A stretch of 64,000 bases of DNA from an uncultured Alphaproteobacteria bacterium (GTDB lineage Bacteria > Pseudomonadota > Alphaproteobacteria > SP197). A model generated the notes under the pieces. It saw only the letters and a list, made by a program, of their open reading frames with translations. It ran no database searches and was not told the origin of the DNA. The position numbers and the translations under genes are program-made. Shown here one piece after another: positions 44,835-54,790 of the stretch (position 1 is its first letter; each line of letters opens with the position of its first letter). The DNA lies in NCBI GenBank assembly GCA_958295695.1, contig OY282363.1, positions 2,112,225 through 2,176,224 on the forward strand. The letters are read 5' to 3'.

Positions 44835-46031
44835 ATGCAGAACGACCATCGCGCGGATCCGACGGACGGCCCGACGCTTCGGGCGCGCACCGTCGCCGGC
44901 ATCCACGACGTCGCCCCCGCGGCTTGGGACGCCTGCGCCGGAGGGCGCAATCCCTTCCTGAAGCACGCCTTCCTGGCCTGTCTGGAAGACAGCGGCTCGG
45001 CGCGTCCCGAAACCGGCTGGGCGCCCGCCCATGTGCTTCTGGAGACGCCGGACGGCGCGCTGTCCGGCTGCGCGCCGGCCTACTTCAAGAGCCATTCCCA
45101 GGGCGAATACGTCTTCGACCACGGCTGGGCCGACGCCTTCGAGCGGGCGGGCGGGCGGTACTATCCGAAGTTCGTCGTCGCGGTCCCCTTCACGCCCGCG
45201 ACGGGTCCCCGCCTCCTCGCGCCGGACGACGGCGGGGAGGCCGACACGCCGCGCAAGACGCTCGCCGCCGCCGTCGCGCGCGTGGCCGAGGAGGCCGGCG
45301 TGTCGTCGGCCCACGTCAACTTCCCGACCCGGGCCGAATGGGAGCTGATGGGCGAGCTCGGCTTCCTCAAGCGCACCGGCCTCCAGTTCCACTGGCGGAA
45401 CCAGGGCTACGAAACCTTCGACGACTTCCTCGCGAGCCTCTCCTCGCGCAAGCGCAAGGCGATCCGCAAGGAGCGCCGCGAGGCGGTCGGCGACGGCGTC
45501 GAGATCGTCCGGCTCGCGGGAGACGCACTCGGGGACGGCGAGGTGTGGGACGCGTTCTACGCCTTCTACCGCGACACCGGACACCGCAAGTGGGGCGCGC
45601 CCTATCTCACGCGCGCGTTCTTCGGCCTGCTGGGCGAACGCATGGGCGAGGACGTCATGCTGGCGATGGGCCGCCGCGACGGCCGGTGGATCGCGGGCGC
45701 CCTGCATCTCGTCGGCGCCGACACGCTGTTCGGGCGCTACTGGGGCTGCATCGAGGACCGACGGATGCTGCACTTCGAGTGTTGCTACTACCAGGCGATC
45801 GAGTACGCCATCGAGCATGGGCTTTCGCGCGTCGAGGCCGGCGCCCAGGGCGGCCACAAGGTCCAGCGCGGCTACATGCCGATGCACACCTACTCAGCCC
45901 ACTGGATCGAGCACGGCGGCCTGCGCGACGCGGTCGCCCGCTTCCTGCGCCAGGAAACCCGGCATGTCGACTGGGAGGCCGAGGCGATCGGGCGGGCATA
46001 CTCGCCCTTCCGCGGGGACCGGGCGCCGTGA
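44835..46031 (+). CDS. GNAT/FemAB-like family protein (DUF482, COG3146 type)
   Basis: A 398-residue protein of the family earlier called DUF482 and now grouped with peptidoglycan-related FemAB/GNAT acyltransferases. Landmarks are WDACAGGRNPFLKHAFLACLEDSG, YYPKFVVAVPFTPATGPRLL, QFHWRNQGYETFDDFLASLSSRKRKAIRKERR and the C-terminal EAGAQGGHKVQRGYMP with YSAHWI. Function of the family is not established; an aminoacyl or acyl transfer is inferred from the fold. The start ATG at 44835 follows GGGGCGCCGG. Confidence 0.88.
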   Translation: MQNDHRADPTDGPTLRARTVAGIHDVAPAAWDACAGGRNPFLKHAFLACLEDSGSARPETGWAPAHVLLETPDGALSGCAPAYFKSHSQGEYVFDHGWADAFERAGGRYYPKFVVAVPFTPATGPRLLAPDDGGEADTPRKTLAAAVARVAEEAGVSSAHVNFPTRAEWELMGELGFLKRTGLQFHWRNQGYETFDDFLASLSSRKRKAIRKERREAVGDGVEIVRLAGDALGDGEVWDAFYAFYRDTGHRKWGAPYLTRAFFGLLGERMGEDVMLAMGRRDGRWIAGALHLVGADTLFGRYWGCIEDRRMLHFECCYYQAIEYAIEHGLSRVEAGAQGGHKVQRGYMPMHTYSAHWIEHGGLRDAVARFLRQETRHVDWEAEAIGRAYSPFRGDRAP

Positions 46032-46083
46032 CCCGCGCCGCGGCGCGCCCCCTTCCCCACCCCGGGTAGCGCCCACGGCGGCG

Positions 46084-46178
46084 CGTTCCGGTTTCCCGGA
46101 CGGAGGAACGCCCTCTCCCCCGTCGGGAGGAGAGGGCGTCCGGGTCCGTCGCCGGGCGCGCGGGGCGCGTCGGGGACT
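46084..46178. repeat. 95-bp duplicated 3' cassette, copy 2
   Basis: Ungapped partner of 18001-18095 with three mismatches. It contains the terminator stem ACGCCCTCTCC (46108-46118) and GGAGAGGGCGT (46129-46139). Flanking coding DNA of the two genes is clearly less conserved except for a 27-bp identical stretch starting CCTCGCTCACGG at 46191 and 18107. Confidence 0.9.
46108..46139. terminator. bidirectional terminator between GNAT-like gene and lipoprotein gene 2
   Basis: An 11-bp perfect stem with a 10-nt loop, the second copy of the cassette terminator at 18023-18058. It lies between two convergent genes and can act on both. Confidence 0.65.
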
Positions 46179-48102
46179 ACGGCGCCGGCGCCTCGCTCAC
46201 GGCGCCGAAGCTGCCGATGATGGTGCCGAACGTGACGCACGCGGGTCCGGTCCTGCCGCTGGGGCAGCTCTCCAACGAGCTAGGATCGCCGATATGTCTC
46301 GGCAGCATCCAGTAGCCGGCGGTCTCGAGTTCGCCGAGGGTCCGGGGGCCGTAGAAGGCGCCCCCGTACCGGCCCTCCTCGAAGCGTGCGTTCGCCGTCT
46401 CCGTCGTCCTCGCCACGCCCGCATACGCGCCGTCCGCTCCGATGTCGGCGGACTCCAGGGTCACCCCGTCCGTCGTCGCGGCGTTGCTGTGACCGAAAAT
46501 ACTATGAGGGAGCTTGCTCCACACGCCGCTTTGCAGGAACTCGAAGTTCTCCATGGAGCCTTCGATGGCGCCGTTGCTGGAGCCGCCGCCCAGGGTGGCT
46601 TCCAGCGTGACGTCGCCCCGCAGGCGGACGAGCTGCGAGATGTTCCCGGCGTTGCCGGTGGGGTTCTGCAGGATCCAGGCCGTGGTCTTGCCGTTGAACG
46701 TGGCCGTGACCGCGTCGGTGGAGAAATCCATCGGCCTGTTGTCGTCCGCGTCGCTGAAGGCGTCGTAGCCGAAGTGGAACGCCTGCATTCGGGAGAACCA
46801 CGGCGACCCCGAGTAATCCAGGAAGTTGAACAGGCCGTAGGCGGCGTATTTGAGGTAGCGGTGCTCGTCGTCGCTCTCGTCGTCCGTGCCCTTGTCGTCC
46901 ACGCCGGCGTAGTTCGAGAGCTTGACGGTATAGACGCCGAGCTCGTCGGCGGGCAGGCCGTTGGCGATCCTGTTCGCTCTTCTGTACTCCAGGAGCATCG
47001 CGCCGGTCGGCGCCGCGATAGCGCGGGACAACCACAAGACCTTGTATTTGGAGCCGTCGGCGGGGTCCGTGTATTCCTCGCCGGCGAGGTTCGCGTAGCC
47101 GGTCGTGTCGTCGCCGCCGCCGAGGGCGCCGTCGGCGCCGAGGTCCACGACTCCGGCGTAATCGGGGTTCACCCTGTAAGCCCGCCGGTTCTGGTCGTCC
47201 GAGAAGGCCACCCACCAGGGAGCCTTGGCGGCGTCGGGGGAGACGCCGCTGCTGGAGTGTTCGTTGACCGCGCGCGTTTCCACGATCGGGGTGACGTCAG
47301 TGCGCGTCTTGACGATCATGCTGAAGTGGTAGGAGGCCTCGCCGTCCGGATCTATCGCCGGGGTGTCGAAGACGGCCGTGACGTCCGACGTGGTGTGGTC
47401 GTCGCACTTCGCGTCGTCCTCGTTGGCGCAGGCGCCGTTTCCGAACGCGTTGGAGTAACCACTCTGAGGCCCGAGCGCGGTGCGCCTCTCCATGTCGTAG
47501 AAGATGACGCCGGGGCCGCCCATCTTCATCGTGAAGCCGCCGCCGTCCCTCCGGAGCTGGATGGAGCTCAGCACCCTCGCGTCGGTGCGCTGCCAAGTGA
47601 GCTCGTTGCCCGCGGCGGTGCCCACGCCGTCGTCCTTGGTGACGCCGAGGTCGGCGTTGTCGACGCCGCCCGTGCTGCCGCCCTCGACGCCGCCGTGGAA
47701 CTCCAGGTCCCCGGTCTCGTCCGGTCCCGCGTGCAGCTGCCCGCGCACGGTGAGGCCCCGCAGCTTGAATTCGTCATCCCCGTTGCCGTCCGCCGAGATC
47801 AGCGTCTTGCCGGTCTCGTAAAGGACGGCCTCGTCCTTGATGGCGCTGTCGACGGCCGCGCCGGTGGCGTCCGTGCGCGCCGTCCAGGTCACGCCCCCGG
47901 TCGAACGCGCGGGCCAGAACCTTCTGGCGGACCGCTCGGGCGCGACCTCCTCGCCCAAGGACACGCTCCAGATCGGAGGCTCCTGGGCCGGCGGCTGGCG
48001 ATCGCCGCCGCCCTGGTTCACATACCTCGTCGTGCTCGACGAGCACGCCGTAACGATCAGCGCGGCGGCGCACATCAGCGCCGCGGGCTTGAGCGGAATC
48101 AT
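46177..48102 (-). CDS. TbpB-like surface lipoprotein 2, behind a homopolymer-containing promoter
   Basis: A 641-residue lipoprotein paralogous to the one at 18087-19958. The signal MIPLKPAALMCAAALIVTAC ends in lipobox VTAC. Shared blocks include FTMKMGGPGVIFYDMER, KCDDHTTSDVTAVF, DESDDEHRYLKYAAYGLF and AFHFGYDAFSDADDNRP; the barrel end YGGAFYGPRTLGELETAGYW and GSFGAVSE are again of the TbpB type. Between these, stretches such as residues 270-370 differ strongly in sequence and length, as expected for ligand- or antibody-exposed loops. ATG 48100-48102 has GGGAG 7 nt upstream. The upstream promoter region contains 25 consecutive C on the coding strand, so expression may switch. Ligand unknown. 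Confidence 0.85.
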   Translation of the reverse strand: MIPLKPAALMCAAALIVTACSSSTTRYVNQGGGDRQPPAQEPPIWSVSLGEEVAPERSARRFWPARSTGGVTWTARTDATGAAVDSAIKDEAVLYETGKTLISADGNGDDEFKLRGLTVRGQLHAGPDETGDLEFHGGVEGGSTGGVDNADLGVTKDDGVGTAAGNELTWQRTDARVLSSIQLRRDGGGFTMKMGGPGVIFYDMERRTALGPQSGYSNAFGNGACANEDDAKCDDHTTSDVTAVFDTPAIDPDGEASYHFSMIVKTRTDVTPIVETRAVNEHSSSGVSPDAAKAPWWVAFSDDQNRRAYRVNPDYAGVVDLGADGALGGGDDTTGYANLAGEEYTDPADGSKYKVLWLSRAIAAPTGAMLLEYRRANRIANGLPADELGVYTVKLSNYAGVDDKGTDDESDDEHRYLKYAAYGLFNFLDYSGSPWFSRMQAFHFGYDAFSDADDNRPMDFSTDAVTATFNGKTTAWILQNPTGNAGNISQLVRLRGDVTLEATLGGGSSNGAIEGSMENFEFLQSGVWSKLPHSIFGHSNAATTDGVTLESADIGADGAYAGVARTTETANARFEEGRYGGAFYGPRTLGELETAGYWMLPRHIGDPSSLESCPSGRTGPACVTFGTIIGSFGAVSEAPAP

Positions 48103-48193
48103 ATCGAGGCTCCCATTGTTGAGATCGTCGCCAAACGGCAAAGCCCCCGCGACGGCCGCTTCTGGAACCGTCGGTGGGGCCAGCGCGGAGCGG

Positions 48194-48231
48194 CTAACAC
48201 GGGGGGGGGGGGGGGGGGGGGGGGGTGACAA
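48194..48231 (-). promoter_or_regulatory. candidate phase-variable promoter: 25-base poly-C (poly-G on + strand) between -35 and -10
   Basis: On the minus strand TTGTCA (48231-48226) is followed by 25 C (48225-48201), one G, and TGTTAG (48199-48194). TTGTCA matches 5 of 6 of the -35 consensus; TGTTAG is a weak -10. The present spacing of 26 bp is far from the optimal 17, so this state should be OFF or weak; loss of 8-10 C would restore it. The start codon of lipoprotein 2 is 92 bp further on. Confidence 0.6.
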
Positions 48232-48300
48232 GCCAAAATGGCGCGGGCCGGCCGGAAACCGGAAACGGGCGACGGTCTGGATGAGCGCGCGAACCCTCTC

Positions 48301-48351
48301 GACCCTCATCCCCGGCAGGCCCGAAGGGACCCTGTCGAGGGACGGGGCGTT

Positions 48352-48354
<3 letters not shown>
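48301..48354. repeat. dispersed intergenic repeat copy abutting the clpA stop
   Basis: GACCCTCATCCCCGGCAGGC then CCGAAGGGACCCTGTCGAGGGACG and GCGTTCTA; the final CTA is the complement of the clpA TAG. It is colinear with the copy at 33238-33294. Confidence 0.65.
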
Positions 48355-50661
<2,307 letters not shown>

Positions 50662-50667
50662 GAAATC

Positions 50668-50994
50668 TCAGTCCTTCTCCAGGGCCGCCTGCAGAGGATG
50701 CTCGTTCCGGCGCGCATAGTCTATGACCAGCGCGACTTTCGTCTCCGCGACGTCGAACGGATAGACGCCGCAAATCCCGACGCCGTTCTGGTGGACATGC
50801 AGCATGATCCGGGTGGCGTCGTCGGTCGTCTTGTGGAAGAACTTCTGAAGGACATGCACGACGAACTCCATCGGCGTGTAATCGTCGTTCAGAAGCAGAA
50901 CCTTGTACATCGACGGCTTTTGGGTCTTCGGACGCGTACGCGTCATCACGCCCGTTTCCGGGCGGCCGTCGTCGCGTCGCTTGTCGCCGCTCAT
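50668..50994 (-). CDS. clpS: ATP-dependent Clp protease adaptor ClpS
   Basis: A 108-residue adaptor that binds N-terminal Leu, Phe, Tyr and Trp and delivers such proteins to Clp[26 protein letters not shown] contains the N-degron-binding [10 protein letters not shown], and [22 protein letters not shown] follows; a flexible arm precedes. ATG 50992-50994 (MSGDKRRDD) was taken; the upstream in-frame start adds six residues. Confidence 0.94.
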   Translation of the reverse strand: MSGDKRRDDGRPETGVMTRTRPKTQKPSMYKVLLLNDDYTPMEFVVHVLQKFFHKTTDDATRIMLHVHQNGVGICGVYPFDVAETKVALVIDYARRNEHPLQAALEKD

Positions 50995-51248
50995 GGACCG
51001 GACAGGAAGCATGGGTCAACGCCGATCGCGGGGCCGGGGCTCGTCGGAAACGGATGATACGGGAAGTCGCCGCGGGATTGAACAGGGCCGGACCGCCGTC
51101 CGGCCTCGCCCTCACCCCGGGTAGCCGACCGCGGGTGGGCGTATCGAAGGGGCCCGCCCGGAGCCCGCCGAGGAGCGTCCGCCCGCAAACGGAACGGCCC
51201 GGGGCCGCGCGCCCCGGGCCGTTCCGGAGGGACTCGGAGTCCGGCTCG
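50995..51248. other. 254-bp intergenic region between phasin and clpS with repeat copy and terminator
   Basis: About 51102-51155 (CCTCGCCCTCACCCCGGGTA then GGGTGGGCGTATCGAAGGGG) is a diverged copy of the dispersed repeat. The 15-bp hairpin at 51191-51225 follows the phasin gene. The clpS promoter should be in the left half but no clear pair is visible. Confidence 0.5.
51191..51225 (-). terminator. 15-bp perfect hairpin terminator of the phasin gene
   Basis: GGAACGGCCCGGGGC (51191-51205), loop CGCGC, GCCCCGGGCCGTTCC (51211-51225), 23 bp beyond the phasin stop. On the minus strand it is followed by GTTTGC. It is the strongest stem in the region. Confidence 0.7.
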
Positions 51249-51785
51249 TCACGCGGCCTTGCGGCCGACCTCGGCGATCGCGTCGGACACGCGGCGGCCG
51301 ATCGGCGCGCCGGTCTCGGCCGCGAGTGTCATCCAGGCGCCCGACATCTCGATGCCGTCGCGCACGGCGCGGTCGAACGACTTGGCCGCGATGTCCCACT
51401 GGATGTCGATGGCCTCCTGGACGGTCCCGGCGCCGAAGACGGCCTTCCGGGCCTCGGCGCCCTCGGCGGCCCGCGCGCGGGCGATCTCGAAGAGGCGGCC
51501 GTTGATGGCCTCGACGCCCCTGGCGAAGGCCGATCCGGCCTCGACCGCGGCCTCGAAGTTGGCCCTCGGCAGGTCGGCGGCCTTCTCGAAGCCCTTGACC
51601 CCGGCCCCCGCCTCGCAGGCGGCGCCGATGGCTTCGCGGCCCATGGACGCGACGGTCTCGAGGCCCTTCCGGGCGGCTTCGGTGTTGGACTTCACGACGG
51701 TCTCGGCAACCGCGATGCCGGCGTCGATGGCTTCGTCGACCCGCGGAACGGCGGTCTTGACGGTCTCGGACTTGGCGCTGGCCAT
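51249..51785 (-). CDS. phasin family protein
   Basis: A 178-residue amphipathic helical protein of the phasin family, which coats polyhydroxybutyrate granules. It is Ala-, Glu- and Lys-rich without Cys or Trp-rich core; the middle GSAFARGVEAINGRLFEIARA and AKSFDRAVRDGIEMSGAWMTLA fit the phasin_2 pattern. ATG 51783-51785 gives MASAKSETVKTAVPRVDEA. Upstream lie three TGC-rich palindromes that look like PhaR operators. No PHB synthase is in the window. Confidence 0.88.
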   Translation of the reverse strand: MASAKSETVKTAVPRVDEAIDAGIAVAETVVKSNTEAARKGLETVASMGREAIGAACEAGAGVKGFEKAADLPRANFEAAVEAGSAFARGVEAINGRLFEIARARAAEGAEARKAVFGAGTVQEAIDIQWDIAAKSFDRAVRDGIEMSGAWMTLAAETGAPIGRRVSDAIAEVGRKAA

Positions 51786-51810
51786 GTGAGCGTGCTCCCG
51801 TTGAGAGGTT

Positions 51811-51903
51811 ATGTTGCACTGCAACATCGCCATGCATGTGAGTCGTGAAACGCACGGTTTCAAGGGAAAATTGTGCGGCGCACAAAAATGTGCGGCGCAG
51901 CAA
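51811..51903 (-). promoter_or_regulatory. TGC/GCA palindromes upstream of the phasin gene, likely PhaR operators
   Basis: ATGTTGCACTGCAACAT (51811-51827) is a perfect 8-1-8 palindrome; TTGTGCGGCGCACAA (51871-51885) a perfect 6-3-6 palindrome; TGTGCGGCGCAGCAA (51889-51903) an imperfect direct repeat of the latter. PhaR repressors of alphaproteobacteria bind TGC/GCA-rich inverted repeats near phasin promoters, so this is the expected operator set; a factor binding over the start-proximal site would block transcription. Confidence 0.65.
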
Positions 51904-52053
51904 TTCCGGACCGGACCCGTGGCGCCGTCCGGCCCGCCGGCGGTTCTCCAAGCCGTACGAAGGACAGGATCGCCGTTTCGCCGGACAAGGAGCGATTGAC
52001 AGGCCGGCGGCCGTCCGCCGATAAGCCCGGCTCCCACGACGCGCCACGCGGGG

Positions 52054-53238
52054 ATGCCGGCCATGATCGCGCCGTTCCGCTTCCAGGCTCCCGTGCCCCT
52101 CGCCTATGGCGAGAACCGGATCGCCGGGCTTTCCGACTCCGTCGGGCGGCTGACCGGCGGCCCCCGCCCCGTCGTTCTCGTCGCCGATCCGTTCCTCGTC
52201 GGGAGCGGTCTGGCCGGGCGCGCCGAACGGCCGCTCGGCGAGGCGGGCTACGACGTCCACCTGTTCGACGTGATCCGCAGCGACCCGCTCGCCTCGTCGG
52301 TCGACGCCATCGTCGCCCTGGCGCGCTCGAGGAACGCGGCCTGCGTCGTCGCCATGGGCGGCGGCTCGACCATGGACGCGGCCAAGCTCGCCGCCGCCCT
52401 GGCGGTCGAGGGCGACGGCGCCGAAGCCTACGCCCTCGGCGCCCGGCGCCTGCCGGCGAAGGGATTGCCCAGGATCGCGGTCCCGACCACCTCGGGCACC
52501 GGCTCGGAGGTTACGCGCACCGCGGTCTTCAGCACCGAACGCCGGAAGCTGTGGGCCTGGGGCAAGGAGCTCGTGTTCGATCTGGCGGTCCTCGATCCGA
52601 CGCTCACCGTCGACATGCCGCAGCACCTGACGGCGGCGACCGGCATCGACGCGGCCGTCCACGCCATCGAATCCATCACCAACCGGTCGCGGAATCCCGT
52701 CTCGACGGCTATCGCGCTGGGCGCCGTGCGCGAGCTGCGCCGTTGGCTCGGCGTCGCCGTCGGCGAGCCCGGCAACCTCGACGCGCGCGGCCATGTCCAG
52801 ATCGCCGCCTGTCTGGCCGGCGTCGCCTTCGACGTGACCGGCGTCGGCGCGGCCCACGCGATCGGCCATGCGATCGGCGAACGCGCCGGCGTCCACCACG
52901 GCCGCGCGGTCGGCCTGGCGCTCAACGCCACCATGCCGGACACCGCCACCGCCGCGCCCGACGCCTACGCCGGAGTCGCCGACGCCCTGGGCGCCGAGGT
53001 CGGGGGATTGCCGGCGGCCGAGGCGGCCTCGCTGGCCGCGCCGGCGTTCGACGCCTGGCTGCGCGAGATCGGCCTGCGCATCGCCCTCGACGACCACGGG
53101 CTTTCGACCGACGACGCCCGTTCGATCGCGCAACTCTGCTACGAGCCGAGGAACAAGCCGATCCTCGCCGCCGACAGCTTCGACTACACGCCCGAACGTC
53201 TGGAGGCCGCCGTGACGCGGATGCTCGCGGCCGCCTGA
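52054..53238 (+). CDS. iron-containing alcohol dehydrogenase (group III)
   Basis: A 394-residue NAD(P)-dependent Fe-ADH. The nucleotide motif GGGSTMDAAKLAAAL (about residues 110-124), VPTTSGTGSEVTRTAVF, and metal ligands in TGIDAAVHAIESITN, GAAHAIGHAIG and HHGRAVGLALNATMP are intact. Such enzymes interconvert alcohols and aldehydes or hydroxy and oxo acids. Start is uncertain between ATG 52054 and ATG 52063. It is divergent from the phasin gene, so the operator region may affect both. Confidence 0.9.
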   Translation: MPAMIAPFRFQAPVPLAYGENRIAGLSDSVGRLTGGPRPVVLVADPFLVGSGLAGRAERPLGEAGYDVHLFDVIRSDPLASSVDAIVALARSRNAACVVAMGGGSTMDAAKLAAALAVEGDGAEAYALGARRLPAKGLPRIAVPTTSGTGSEVTRTAVFSTERRKLWAWGKELVFDLAVLDPTLTVDMPQHLTAATGIDAAVHAIESITNRSRNPVSTAIALGAVRELRRWLGVAVGEPGNLDARGHVQIAACLAGVAFDVTGVGAAHAIGHAIGERAGVHHGRAVGLALNATMPDTATAAPDAYAGVADALGAEVGGLPAAEAASLAAPAFDAWLREIGLRIALDDHGLSTDDARSIAQLCYEPRNKPILAADSFDYTPERLEAAVTRMLAAA

Positions 53239-53282
53239 GGACCGGAGAAGAAGCCGGAGCGGTTTCGCCGCGCCTCGGGTCT

Positions 53283-53364
53283 TTCAACCCTCATTCCGAA
53301 GTGGCGCGAAGGGACCGTATCGAGAGCCTGTCCCGAGATCGCCGAAGGAGACGGAACGGTTCTA
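53283..53364. repeat. dispersed intergenic repeat copy abutting the dacA stop
   Basis: TCAACCCTCATTCCGAAGTG, then GCGAAGGGACCGTATCGAGAG, CCGAAGGAGACGGAACGGTTCTA. The last three bases are the complement of the dacA TAG stop codon. Colinear with the copies at 33238 and 48301. Confidence 0.65.
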
Positions 53365-54672
53365 GCCGCCGCTGGCGTGACGCACCACCGCGCACGGCAG
53401 GTCGTGCCGATGAAGCGTCTTGCAGCCTTCCCGCGCCTGCATTTCGGTGAGATTGACGATGCGCGCGCGATAGAACATGGAGCCGTCGTTCTCCGTGGTC
53501 GTCACGACCGTCGAGGCGTGACCGCCGACGATCGCGCCGAGATGGGCTCCGGCGCTGTCGAGGGCGCGATAGGCGTTCTCGAAATGCGTGAACGCGCCGA
53601 CCTGCACGGCCCAGGGCAGACCCGCCGCGCTGCCCTGCTCCGTCGCGAGAGCTTCCTTGCCGGAATCGAGCGCCGCGGCGGCCAGATCCCCGAAGGCGGC
53701 GACGGTCTCGCCCGGCGCATCGGCGGCCGGATCGGGCGCGGCGGCCTCGACGCCCGCGAGCCGGATCGCGTTCTCGCCGCGCAGGGGGTGCTCCCCGGGG
53801 ACCGGCACGGCGCGGTCGAGCTTGGCGGCGGTCGCGAAACTCCCGGCGATCAGCTTCTTCATCCGCCGGTCGCGCCAGACCCGGGTCTTGCCGCCCATCA
53901 CGACGGCCACGATGCGCCGCCCGTCGACCAGCGCCGAGGCGGCGAGGTTCCATCCCGCTGGCCGGGTGTAACCCGTCTTCAGGCCGTCCACGCCGGCGAC
54001 CTTGCCCAGAAGCTTGTTGTGGTTCTTGTAGGTGTGGCCCTTGTAGGACCACCTCGTCGTGGCGAAGAGACGATAGCGCTGGGGAAAGTCGCTCTGCAGG
54101 CGCAGGGACAGGATCGCCATGTCGCGCGCCGTCGAGATCATGTCGCCGTCATGCCAGCCCGAGGCGTTCGTGAACGTGGTGTTCCTCATGCCCAGTTTCC
54201 GGGCCCTGTCGGTCATCATGGTGGCGAAGCGCCATTCGGCACCGCCGCCCAGGCCCTCGGCGACGACCGTGGCGACATCGTTCGCCGACTTGGTCATCAA
54301 CGCCATGATCGAGTCCTCGACCGAGATCGACTGCCCTTCGGCGAGGCCGAGCTTGGAGGGCCTCCGGGCCTGGGCGCGGGCGGACACGCGGAACTTCGTG
54401 TCGAGGGCGATCTCGCCGGCCTCCAGCGCCTCAAAGATCATGTAGAGAGTCATCATCTTCGTGAGCGAAGCCGGATACATCGGCTTGTCCGGGTGGCGTT
54501 GGTAGAGGATGTTGCCGTTGGTCGCGTCGATCGCGATGGCCGTGTAGTCGTCGGCCGCCCCGGCGGCCCGCGGCGCCGCCGTCACGGCCGCCGCGAAGGC
54601 CAAGGCGACGGCGCATCCGAAAAGCCTCAACCCTTTGAAATTGAACGAAAAACTCTCTCCGCCGCGAGTCAT
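53362..54672 (-). CDS. dacA: D-alanyl-D-alanine carboxypeptidase (PBP5/6-type) with C-terminal SPOR domain
   Basis: A 436-residue serine D,D-peptidase trimming peptidoglycan pentapeptides. A signal peptide covers about residues 1-40 (LRLFGCAVALAFAAAVTAAPRAAGAA). The catalytic motifs are Ser69-x-x-Lys72 in PASLTKMM, SAN at 129-131 and Lys232-Thr-Gly in DGLKTGYT. After the peptidase domain comes an Ala-rich linker and a SPOR domain (GLPWAVQVGAFTHFENAYRAL to FYRARIVNL), which would target it to denuded glycan at division sites. Peptidase-SPOR fusions of this kind are common in alphaproteobacteria. ATG 54670-54672 starts the signal. Confidence 0.93.
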   Translation of the reverse strand: MTRGGESFSFNFKGLRLFGCAVALAFAAAVTAAPRAAGAADDYTAIAIDATNGNILYQRHPDKPMYPASLTKMMTLYMIFEALEAGEIALDTKFRVSARAQARRPSKLGLAEGQSISVEDSIMALMTKSANDVATVVAEGLGGGAEWRFATMMTDRARKLGMRNTTFTNASGWHDGDMISTARDMAILSLRLQSDFPQRYRLFATTRWSYKGHTYKNHNKLLGKVAGVDGLKTGYTRPAGWNLAASALVDGRRIVAVVMGGKTRVWRDRRMKKLIAGSFATAAKLDRAVPVPGEHPLRGENAIRLAGVEAAAPDPAADAPGETVAAFGDLAAAALDSGKEALATEQGSAAGLPWAVQVGAFTHFENAYRALDSAGAHLGAIVGGHASTVVTTTENDGSMFYRARIVNLTEMQAREGCKTLHRHDLPCAVVRHASGG

Positions 54673-54734
54673 TCCCGAAGTCCGCTTTACGTTCCCTGCC
54701 GAGAGGATCGTATCCGAGGCCACGGATTCCTGTC

Positions 54735-54790
54735 TACACAAAATATGAGGAAATTGAAGAATCTCATTGAATCCAAAAGAAGAATCGTTT
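54735..54790 (-). promoter_or_regulatory. AT-rich island upstream of dacA, probable promoter region
   Basis: About 56 bp with well under half G+C, in a window near 68% G+C, between the amidase stop and the dacA start. The minus strand contains TTTTGTGT and TTGGATTCAAT-like boxes but no unambiguous spaced pair. Location suits a promoter. Confidence 0.35.

Noticed and set aside
48201..48225. Treating the G25 run purely as an assembly artefact
   Set aside because: It cannot be excluded, but the run is flanked by -35-like and -10-like boxes at a surface-lipoprotein promoter, which an artefact would not be expected to respect, so it is reported as a finding with the caveat.
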